Source of the DNA: Bigelowiella natans CCMP2755 | Lineage: Eukaryota > Cercozoa > Chlorarachniophyceae | Assembly (NCBI GenBank): GCA_000320545.1 | Contig: ADNK01001674.1 | Coordinates: forward strand, 2,501-23,761 | Length of the DNA stretch: 21,261 nt | Direction of reading: 5' to 3' | In this document: positions 9,929-19,566 of the stretch, piece by piece | Layout: the number at the start of each line of letters is the position of its first letter | Numbering within the stretch: the stretch's first letter is position 1 | Made by a program: the position numbers and the translations under genes | The notes under the pieces: model-generated | Told to the model about the DNA's origin: nothing | The model's database searches: none | Seen by the model: the letters and a program-made list of their open reading frames with translations, nothing else

Positions 9929-12900
9929 TCATTTTTCTGGGTCTTTCCTCGCAGCCACAACAGTGAAGCTTTCGTCACAGCTTTTTTTCCTTCTTTTGGA
10001 TTTGACGTGGATTTCTGCAAGCTTGCCAAGTTCGCGGAGCTCATTCAAATATCCGGAACTGGGCCAACCAACCAAATCTTGCTTGTTCAACTCTGGAATG
10101 TTAGTGGGCATTTCGTCTGTGCAGCAGGAATCTCCAACGGCCACACTCCCGGCACTTTCCGGCTCATCAAGGAGATTCTTCGTGCTGCCACAGCTCTCGA
10201 TCAGGCGATTCTTCAAGTGAAGCTTGAGACCACGCAATCCATGGCGTTGGCTTGCAATTGAGAAATCGACCTTGTCGCGGATTTCCAAGTCGTTCTGGAA
10301 CTCAGTGGTGCCAGCGTCCTTTGCGTCATCGTGCAGTTCTTCGACATCTTCGAAGACTGAGTCCCGTTGAGGCGGCATGAAAGACAGATGAAAGTCCTCA
10401 CACGTCACGTGATCCACCACAGTGTTGCTGGGGTGCAAAGCGTTGGGGTTGGGTAATGGGTTGCTGCTTTCATGGGGCTCATTCCGACAAGTGCGATGTT
10501 GAACACCATCGTCCCTGGTGATGTTGATGCGTTGAGCATTGACCTTCCTTTCGGATTTTGAGAAGGAGGAAACGGTGTTGTTGTTGATGATGACGCTGTT
10601 GCCGCTGCTGTCATTTCCATCCTCTTCGTTGTTGTCGTTGTTGTCGTGGATGGCGGCGCGATTCGACGATTTCATTTCCTCTTGAAAGTTGTTCTGGCGA
10701 GGGGAACTGCATTGACATCCAAAATGTAAAGGAATGTGGGAAACTAATGAAGACAACGGGAACACACTAGATGCAACATGTGAGCATGATCATCGATTTT
10801 GCAGCGTTTTTCACAAATATGATGAATCAAATGAAAACAAAATGAAATGTGGAACCTTTTGCTTGTAGAACTCCTCAATCCAGATCCTACTTTGACATCG
10901 TCATCAGAGGAAGAAGCAATGCCGCCAATGAAGTGATCTTCCTTTCCATGCTCGCGAGCTTCCTTGTTGCGATCTCTGCATTTGTTGTTAGGAGAACCAC
11001 AGTTCCTACGTTGGGGCCTTCTGGATTTGAGAGTTGCTTTGCTTTGGCAGCGAATTTCACTTTCATCATCGCTGCTGATAACATTCTCTTTTCTCCCAAT
11101 CTTGCGAGCTTCTTGATTGTAAGCTCTATATTTTTTCATGGATGATTTTAGTTTTTCAGTGCCTCGGAGAAAAATCAATAGCAAAGCATGCTAAATGACA
11201 TTTCAAACGTACCTTGCAGCGTCCTTTTCAGAATCGTAGTAGCCTAAGTGAAATTGCTTTGCGTTGTGAGAAATTTGTGCTTTAAACCTCTTCTTTTGTT
11301 TCTCGAAATATACTCCTTTGTACTTAGAAGAGAAACCACGTTTCTTACGTTGCGGCCTTCTAAATTTGCGAGTTGCTTCGCTCTGGCTGCGACCATCACT
11401 TTCATCATCGCTGCTGATGACATTCTCTTTTTTCCCAACCCTGCGAGCTTCTTGATTGTAAGCTCTATGTTTGTTAATAAGCGGATCATAATGTGCAGTG
11501 CTTCGATGAAATTTAATAGCAAAGCATGCTAAATGCCATACCAAACGTACCTTGCAGCGTCCTTTTCAGAATCGTAGTAGCCTAGGTGAAAATTATTTGT
11601 ATTGTGGCAAATACGTGCTATAAACCCTTTCTGTTGTTTATGGAAAGATACTCCTTTGTACTTAGAGGAGGAACAACGTTTCCTACGTTGTGGCCTTCTA
11701 AATTTGCGAGTTGCTTCGCTCTGGCTGCGACCATCACTTTCATCATCGCTGCTGATGACATTCTCTTTTTTCCCTAGCCTGCGAGCTTCTTGATTGTAAG
11801 CTCTATGTTTGTTAATGGGCGGATCATAATTTGCAGTGCTTCGATGACAAAGCATGCTAAATGCCATACCAAACGTACCTTGCTGCGTCTTTTTCAGAAT
11901 CGTATATGCCTAAGTAAAATTCCTTTGCGCTGTGGTAAATACGTGCTTCATATCTGTTGACTACTCCTTTGTTAAGAGTCATTCCTTTGTACTTAGAAGA
12001 GGAACTACGTTTCCTACGTTGGGGCCTTCTAGATTTGCGAGTTGCTCCACTTTGGCTACGACCATCACTTTCATCATCGCCGCTGATAACAATTTCTTTT
12101 CTCCCAAGCCTGCGAGCTTCTTGATTGTAAGCTCTATGTTTGTTAATGGGTGGATCATAATTTGCAGTGCTTCGATGAAATTTAATAGCAAGGCATGCTT
12201 AATGCCATACCAAACGTACCTTGCAGCGTCCTTTTCAGAATCGTATATGCCTAAGTGGAATTTCTTTGCGTTGTAATGAATGTATGCTTCAAACCTCTTC
12301 TGTTGTTTATGGAAACATACTCCTTTGTACTTAGAGGAGGAACCACGTTTCCTACGTTGTGGCCTTCTAGATTTGCGAGTGGCTTCGCTCTGGCTGTGAC
12401 CCTCACTTTCATCATCGCTGTGGAAATATGCCTTTTTGTACTCACAAGAACGACGTTTCTTACGTCGAAGCGTTCTAGATTTGCGAGTTGCTTTGATTTG
12501 ACTCCTCACTTCATTTACATCCTCGCTGCTAACGACGTGTTCTTTGATGCGAAGCTTGCGAGCTTTCTCGTTATAAGCTCTATGATTATTAAAAGACAGG
12601 CCATAGGTTTAATTTACCCGGAAACAATTCTCCTCAGAACACACGGATATATACATAAATACGTCTCAACTCTCGACTACTAGCTGTGTTTAGATCCCCT
12701 CATGTGCCTTATCTGTTCATATGCGAGCACGAAGGAGAACCACGGCGACGAGTGTACCTCACAGCTTCCATCAGAGATTTGTAGCAACCAATGTATCCAC
12801 GGAGTTGGGCAATAAATCGTTTTCCTTTTTTATTATAAGAAATCCCTTTGTACTTCGAACAAGATCTTTCGGCACTTTGTTCAGATGCTGCTTCCTGCCC

Positions 12901-13065
12901 ACTGCCTTGCTCGCCATTGCTGGATCGATCCGCATCATCCTCCTCCTCAGATTCCTGATATTCTGTAGAATCTGACTCGTGTGCGTTGTCAGAATCAACA
13001 GAATATGCTGTCTCGATGGGATCACTCCTCGAGCCTTGCCTCCCCGTTGTTGTGGAGAGCTTCAT
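9929..13065 (-). CDS. Protein with five AP2 DNA-binding domains (824 aa, 7 exons)
   Basis: Exons (minus): 13065-12758, 12579-12220, 12133-11879, 11802-11551, 11464-11213, 11125-10856 and 10706-9929. They total 2475 nt and close in frame at TGA. All six introns interrupt codons after the second base. The N-terminus (residues about 20-66) is acidic and Ser-rich. AP2/ERF-type domains lie near residues 70-113, 184-233, 269-318, 354-402 and 438-486. Each starts SKYKG, shows FHLG-x-YDSEKDAAR in the later copies and ends in the helix AYNQEAR. Every domain is split by an intron just before that helix. Linkers carry SDDESDGRSQ and basic RRPQRRKR patches that may act as nuclear signals. Residues 566-824 form a polar tail (Asn/Asp/Ser-rich at first) with no recognised domain. 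AP2 domains bind DNA through a three-stranded sheet, so a transcription-factor or other DNA-binding role is likely. No HNH nuclease motif was seen. The first domain is the most divergent. Confidence 0.9.
11125..12579 (-). repeat. Tandem array of duplicated AP2 exon-intron units
   Basis: Exons 2-6 of the AP2 gene start 446, 331, 338 and 339 bases apart. The three inner exons are 255, 252 and 252 bases long and very similar. The introns between units (86, 76, 86 and 87 bases) are also related: all start GTACGTTTG, contain GCATGC about 20 bases in and end in ATAG before AGCTTACAATC. So whole exon-intron units were duplicated, not just coding sequence. Confidence 0.92.
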
Positions 13066-13958
13066 TGTTGCCGCTATTCAGATGAAATGTGAGGGGCGCA
13101 CTCCTTACTTCGAGCGCTTACTAATCTTTAACATTAAGGATGTCGTAATGCACGATTGCATGGGATTTTGTGGATATTCAAGAGATTAGTTCTCTCCTCG
13201 GCGATAACGATATTCGGGCAAATTAGGCCTGCCTTTTTACTAAATTTTGCAATGTTTGGTGGCAAATGATTCTGCCGATAAATTCTTCAAAAAATTCGTG
13301 CTGAGTATCCGTGTATTGAGAGATTGTTGATCGCTTGCTATCACTTATAAAAAATCAATGATGGTTTCTTTTTGCATGTACGACATGAAAAAACCCTTCA
13401 TAAATGAAATAATTAGAGCACTTGATCTTTTGCATTTCCGGACTAGTGTCTGGAAGCTACACCACCTGTTCTCTTGGCCCCGTGCTCCAACTGGCTGCCC
13501 CACCATGTTCGTAACGCAGGACATTTCTTTCTAATCAAATCCTGAAAGCCTGTCGCACAATATAGTTCGAAGGACATTCTCGGCAGATTCTCTCTAGGGA
13601 AAAGCCCTCACCAGTCTAAACCCCATCGAAGGTTGCACTGGACGAGTCTGAACACGTTTTTTTCCGGGAGGTGGGCTTGGGGAGGGCATGCGGACGCATG
13701 CTTACTGGGAAGATCTACACGGTTCTAATCAAGCCAAGCAATAAATCCTGAATTGCTATGTTTATGTTTAGGAGCTTGTGGAGGGGGTGGCAACGCCTGT
13801 TCCTACGTAATTCCAAACGCGCTCACACCTGTTGACTAGCAGAACTAGTTCCAACAAGAATTACCCATATCATACAGCTTACACAGCTTCCCAACCCCGT
13901 TGGAAAATCGTACTTTCGTATAGTTTCTTCGCTAGCCTGTCTGAAATCCCTTCGCGAG
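13066..13958. other. Divergent spacer between the AP2 and DnaJ-Fer genes
   Basis: 893 bases between two ATGs that point away from each other, so both promoters and 5' UTRs should lie here. A TATAAAA-like word occurs near 13347, but its role is unknown. No supported coding exon was found. A competing plus-strand frame from 13832 overlaps the first DnaJ-Fer exon out of frame and is rejected. Confidence 0.6.
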
Positions 13959-16900
13959 ATGGAGAGGACCAGGAGATTTCGTGCTATCACGGTCCGCCGA
14001 CAGAACGTGGGCAGGATGTTGCCGTGCATGTTCCTCTTCTTCTTCGTAGGCACAGCTGCCGTCATACTGCATAGAAATGGTAATGGTGAAATAAAGCACC
14101 ACCGCACATACTCGACGTGTCCTAACGCTGTTTAATAATTTCTTTTACTTCGTCTATCCTCGGTCTCGGTAGCCCCTCTGCACAGGCTTGCATCGACTCA
14201 TAGTTCCAGATTTTCTGGGGACTATTGTTCGCATAAACCATTGCTACAGCGGAGCTTGGGGAGGAGACCAGCCCCTCCTCGATCGCTGCGGCTGAAAGCA
14301 GTTGAGAACCAACCTAGTTCAAGTACAGGTAGGATAACCTACTGACTGTGTGATGATGATAATAGTGATGATGCTCATACCGCTGATGATAATAGTGATG
14401 ATGCTGATGATGATGATGGTGACGCTGATGACGCGAATGATCAAGGTCATCGCAATAGAGAACACGTTGAGCTAGGACCGACAATGTTGTAGCAGCTGCA
14501 AGAAACTATTCCCCTTTAAGATCTGATCTTGCGTATGGCCCCGTGCTGCCAATGCAAGAGGGGCACAGTTGCTGTCTTCATCCTGACACTCCATTAACTA
14601 TTGTAGACATCATATGGACATCGGAAGGCTCACGATTTCGGGTTTTGGACGAAGAAGACATGGAATCGGTACGCTTCACGTTTCTTTATAAGAGCGCTAT
14701 GCACCAGCTCTCATTTCCCCTTGCATCTCCCTCTTACTCGGTGGCTTTGCAACCGTTTTACAGGTTGGAAAACCGACACCCTCCGATTTCTACGAGCTTC
14801 TGAATATCGGAGAGAACGCCAACAAAACGCAGCTAAAGAAGGCGTACCGAGCGATCTTCAGGTTGGAGCTTCATCCAGAAGGATATAGATAAATGCCGCT
14901 AGAGCTTACGCGAGCACGGGAGATTCGCGGGTGTAATCATTTCTTTCTCTACAGGCAATGCCATCCAGACGTTGTGGGGTCGGAAGCTAATGATGTCTGC
15001 GAATTGGTCAGGAGATGATAGTATAGAATTTGCATTGTGTGGGGTTTTACGTGCTCGCAACTCCGATCCTCTGAGAGGCTAAGTGATTTGACAGGTCAAT
15101 ATAGCTTATGACATTCTCTCGGATGAAGAGCAGAGATCAATGTACTTATGGCAGCATAACTTTGTTTCGATGCGGTTGAACAACATTTGCATTACCGTCA
15201 GAGATTCGAATATTTTATAATATAATTTGTGTGTGTACGTGTGTGTTTGTGAGCATCCTGTTTCATTTGATTAAACAGCCTGTCTCTATTTGTGGACAAT
15301 ATGTTTCAACGAAGTGACGACTATATTATGATGGTTTTGGTCATCATCTTGTTTCCTTAGCTACGATAGTGAGCTGGAGCAGTACAAGAAAATGGAGGTT
15401 GGCTTTTAAGATTTGGGGGGGGGGGGCAGGGTTAGCAGCAACTGTGGATGCGTACGAGAAGTTGAATATTCGATATTATGATATAGCATATTCCAGCACT
15501 AGTAGACGATCACAGCAACTTGGAAATCTGTGTGTATGTGCGCACGCACAAGTGAGTGAGTGAGTGTGTGTGTGTGTGTGTGTGATTTGGCTGAGAAAAG
15601 CGCACTGGAACTAGGAAGCATCATCTCAAAGAGAGATTTCCAAATACAGATACATATCTGCGTCTCATGTATTTCCTTCTTCGTCCGTCTCCCCCCCCCC
15701 TCTCAGGGTGAGGCCTTCGATGGCAGACCTAAGAGCGAATGGGGTCCCAATGCAAATGTCACAGAAAACAGAGCGGTTGGTGCTGAATCAGATAGTAAAT
15801 CTACTCCATCAAATACCGGCTGCTGCTGCTGCACATTTATCCAAAATGGCTGCTGTTGGAAACGACATCATTTGTATTATATGGGAGACTTCACGATCAC
15901 CTTCCAGGTTGCTGTTTTGATTTGCGTTCTTCCCCATTATTCCAGATATTTGTGGACGAGCTGACGTGCATCGGTAGTAGCTGTAGGAAGACGAGAGGGG
16001 GGGAGGGGAGGAGATTAATCGTAAGTAACGCAATCAGCCCCGAGAAGCGAGATGGAGAACGAGAGTCTACATATGTTGTGCTTGGCTCGTAGTTTGCTTC
16101 AATAAGCGCTTATTTGGAAAGCACAACCTTGCTGCATCATTGATTCCTTAGGCTGTCGAATGTGCTCTGGGGTTGCTCCTGAGACGTTTGGAATAGAGGA
16201 GACGTGGGGAAGAGCGAGGGTTAGCATTCTTCCCTAGCTTCTTGGTGTTCTTGATGAAAGCTATGGGGATGGTGAAAGGCATGATGAAAGTGTGATGGTA
16301 GCAGCAGGGGTGATATACATCGAATCTCTATAACGAATCGTTGCATTTGTTGCTTGAAAAACATGCTCCAGGTAAAAACGCAATGGGGAAACACTGAGGA
16401 GAACATCGCCGATGCCATAGATTCCTGTCCAGTGGACTGCATCTATTGGGTATACTTATCGTTATCATTATCAGTAATAGTGGTAGCGAGGAAGGAGGGC
16501 CTGGAGGCGTGTGCTGACTCCTCGAAATAGAAAATGCACGACGATGCAAATCACCACGCCGTGACTTTCTCTCCCGCGGCATTGCTACGGGGAATGAACA
16601 TGTCCTGTGGTTGCTTTGAGAGTCGTATGAAGTCTTAGCTGCGCTCCTCTTCGGCATTGTGGTTGATGTTGCTTTTGCTTTGGGAACTAGTTGGCATGTG
16701 TCATGGAGAGGCATGGTAGTAATGGAGGTTCATTTCGCGGATTACTTCCAAGCTTGCGTGTTAATTGTGCTAGGCTAATCCTTTCGGCGCATTACCCCCT
16801 ACCCTTCATTTTTGCTCTTAGGTGCAAAGAAAGCAGCTCCCTTTACTCGAGTACATCATGGGCGTCTGCAACCGCATAAAGTAAGCAGTAGCATCATGAC

Positions 16901-17460
16901 GATAGCCTTTCAAATCAGACGTTGCACTCTGGATTGCACACATAAAGACCTTGGAAGACAGCACTGTATAAATATTCATGGTGCGCATTTATATATCAGT
17001 ATCGCGGCAATGATGAACGGACGCATGTCCCCGGATAACCCATTCCAGCGTGCCGAGTCTTTCCTAAAGTCTAGGAAGAACTCCAAGGTGCTTTGGCCTT
17101 CTCAAGCTCCCTCCTCCCCTCCCTTCTTCCGCCTACGCTTGCTGGCTGCTGTTTTGCCTACGGAGGCGATTGTTTTGTTTGGAGTTGATGAATGTCTGAT
17201 TGGTTGGTTGGTGTTGCCGTGCATCATGTAGATCGACGCATCGTACAACCGCGACACGCTTCGCATTCACAACGACAAGCTCCAGGTACTTTATAGTGCG
17301 GGACCCTGCTGCCCACTTTTCATAAATATATAAAGATGTAGCAAAACGAATTCTCCCCCCGTTTGGTCAAGTCAAATGAGCACGGTTTTCGTTTCAAATG
17401 CCCGTTGGGAGGGCGGGGGAGGAGGAGACGGAGATGAAACTGTATATGCGGCCATGTGCA

Positions 17461-17502
<42 letters not shown>

Positions 17503-17767
17503 TCTCTCTCCCTCTCTCTGCTCGAGGAGGAGCTTCTCTCGTCGTCGATGCCTTACACACGCCTTTTCCTCTATGCTTCTTCTGTGCGTACAAACCAATC
17601 AGTCTGCGATAGCCAATGCATGGCTGCAGCTCCCCAACCACATTCGGGAGGATCTTTGGCCCAAATACAGCAAGTTTCAGGAGGGGGAGGACGGAGCTCA
17701 GGAGGGCCAAGAAGGGGGGGGGGGGGAAGGGAGCTCTAGAGAGTCGGATGTGGAGATTCTGACATAA
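13959..17767 (+). CDS. Plastid J-domain chaperone with 4Fe-4S ferredoxin domain, DnaJ-Fer (393 aa, 15 exons)
   Basis: Exons: 13959-14079, 14173-14328, 14607-14668, 14764-14861, 14955-15006, 15095-15141, 15361-15397, 15707-15775, 15946-15973, 16152-16219, 16372-16449, 16822-16880, 17000-17087, 17232-17285 and 17603-17767. All are bounded by GT-AG and together give 1182 nt in frame. ATG 13959 is the first in its frame; a stop lies upstream at 13833. Residues 20-37 (MLPCMFLFFFVGTAAVIL) are signal-peptide-like, and about 41-92 are rich in Ser, Arg and Pro, like a transit peptide. The J domain is at about 121-181, with helix II KKAYRAIF and HPD at 149-151. The ferredoxin-like domain is at about 215-272: CIGCRMC gives Cys 222, 225 and 228, and SCPVDCIYW gives Cys 265, enough for one 4Fe-4S cluster. 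Known plant relatives (Arabidopsis DJC76, DJC77 and DJC82) act in chloroplasts. HPD stimulates Hsp70 ATPase; the cluster's role is unsettled. The Gly/Glu-rich C-terminal tail has no recognised domain. Confidence 0.93.
14344..14440. repeat. Interrupted GAT repeat in DnaJ-Fer intron 2
   Basis: GATGATGATAATAGTGATGA occurs twice (from about 14354 and 14383, the first preceded by TGT), followed by more GATs. It lies in the intron 14329-14606. A frame through it reads acidic residues with no stop for about 45 codons, but no acceptor gives the phase needed after exon 2, so it is left as intron. Confidence 0.75.
15414..15584. repeat. Poly-G run and TGAG/TG microsatellite in DnaJ-Fer intron 7
   Basis: A run of G interrupted by nothing visible (about 15414-15427) and GTGA units passing into a TG run (about 15552-15584) lie in the intron between exons 15397 and 15707. 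Confidence 0.85.
17464..17519. repeat. CT microsatellite in the last DnaJ-Fer intron
   Basis: A CT run with a few CCT interruptions, about 85 bases before the acceptor AACCAATCAG at 17602. Ser-Leu frames over it are artefacts. Confidence 0.9.
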
Positions 17768-19566
17768 CGCGCTGGGGATAGCAGCTTATGAGCCTGCTGC
17801 TTTCGTTTTGACTATCATCGGCTGGGGTTTGTTTTGCTCCGTATCGATAATTACCTGTCTGTCTAAGATTGCCTGAACAAAAACGAGGGGGAGGGGGTGA
17901 AGCTCTGCTGGGAGCGAAGCCGTATTACTTTGTATAGAAACTGTTGTCGTGGGTCCCTTACGGCAGCCCATCCGCCAATTCTCTACTAAAACGATCTTTT
18001 TTTTCCGAAGACTCTCTACATAACATCAACCTTCTCTAGTAGTTTCTCTACCTCTCTCACTCACATCCCTAAATACTCAAAAACCCTCCTCTCCCTCTTT
18101 CTAACGCCATGAAGGGAATACTTCTCCAAGTAGATAAATACTCTAAGAACTTCTCATATGTTGGGCTTTTTTTGTGCTTGATAAAAGAAACCGTGCCGTT
18201 TCAACACCATCGTCGTCGTGTGAGCTCACGCGTCGTTACCCACAGCTGCAAAAGCCACATTGCATGCCTAACGAACACACGACATATCTAGGTATACGCA
18301 CATGCCCCCCTATTGTATCTATTTTTAAATCTAATACGTTTGTTGTGAATACACACTACATGACTGCATAAAGTTTAAAATCACATGATCAAAATCACAG
18401 TGATGCCTAACACCTAATGGCGACGAGCAGCCCGCCCGCCCACATTTATGATGAACGCGTGCATGTGCACGCGATGGGGCGTACAAGTGTTGACTGCCAC
18501 AATCTGTGACGAGCGTGAGATTAAGCGCTCAATGTTAACTCGTCTGCGACAGTGAAGAAGGAAATGATGGAAACATGTACGTGAATGCCTGGAATGCAGA
18601 TCACACACCAAATCCATGCCAGTTGCACACGTTTGCTAGCAAACTGCAAATCGAACATTCCAGCATTCTAGCATTGTCGACACGTAGCAGCATGATGTGA
18701 GCTGATTTTTCTTGTTCAGGAAGAAATTGCGTAGCAAATGCAGACGAATGGAAATGAACACGCCCAGATGCAACAAAATGCTCATTAGAATGTTGGAAAT
18801 TCGTTGAAATCGCTGAGAATTTGGGACGACGCAAGCAAAAGCTGTGACTTTTTCCGCATTGATCCCGCAGCTTGCTAGCTTGGCGCTTCGATTTTTCGAT
18901 TACAATTGATTTTGCTCGTCGAAGTAGCCATGCTATCTGTAGGATCGCGTAATCGACGAGCTTGCAGTCTTGCATCCTCATCACAAGGAACCACCTTCAA
19001 CTGGCTAGCTGGACACCTTGTTGGACGAGAACGAGAAAGAACGATCAACAAGTCTTCCTTGCCCGTGCAAGGAAGAAACCAGCATCACCGCCACACACTC
19101 ACCTCAAACACAAAGCATCAACGGAAAGCTCCAGCCCCCCCCCCCTACAGCCAGCACAAGATCACCGAGGTGGACATGAGTTCACTTGAAGGAATGAACC
19201 ACCACTTCCTGAGGATGTCATGATCATGATCATGATCATGCAAATCATCGCGACAACCTGCATCCCAACCTCGAAAATCCAGGATGAAATTTATGTGCGA
19301 CAACAAAAAGTGCATATCTCCTCCTACTTACAACAAACTCGCGCTTCAATTCGAATTAGGCGCCACTTTCGTATGTTTCTCGCCGATCATGTCAACCCGT
19401 TTTCGCCAGTCCGATTTGCCATGTTGATCGCCCAGAAGAAAGACGATTTAGATGGGTTTCGATGCCGAAAACATCGTAGAAAATTTTGAACTTTTCGCAC
19501 GAGCGTCTTGGATTCAAAAACCTGTTTTCGGAAGCACCGGCTGCTGCAACCCCTCACCCCCCTCCG
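17768..19566. other. Intergenic region with no confident gene
   Basis: The first part is presumably 3' UTR of DnaJ-Fer. A pyrimidine-rich tract (about 18020-18105) leads to an ATG at 18109 that opens a 60-codon frame with no recognised motif. From about 18370 to 19480 the sequence lacks microsatellites and resembles 8.4-9.8 kb in texture. Its longest frame is minus 18984-18601 (127 codons), unrecognised and without splice support. A short TGATCA repeat occurs at 19219-19240 and a C run at 19134-19144. The last few hundred bases may hold the promoter of the gene at 19567. Confidence 0.5.

Noticed and set aside
11125-12579. CRISPR or satellite array
   Set aside because: Spacing of 331-446 bases and coding content show duplicated exon-intron units, not a CRISPR array or satellite.
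10849-12683. Several plus-strand frames of 62-142 codons across the AP2 array
   Set aside because: They repeat with the array because they are complements of AP2 exons; they cross the minus-strand splice sites and have no support of their own.
19134-19240. C run and TGATCA repeat as possible element ends
   Set aside because: No matching inverted or direct repeat was found nearby and no transposase motif is present.
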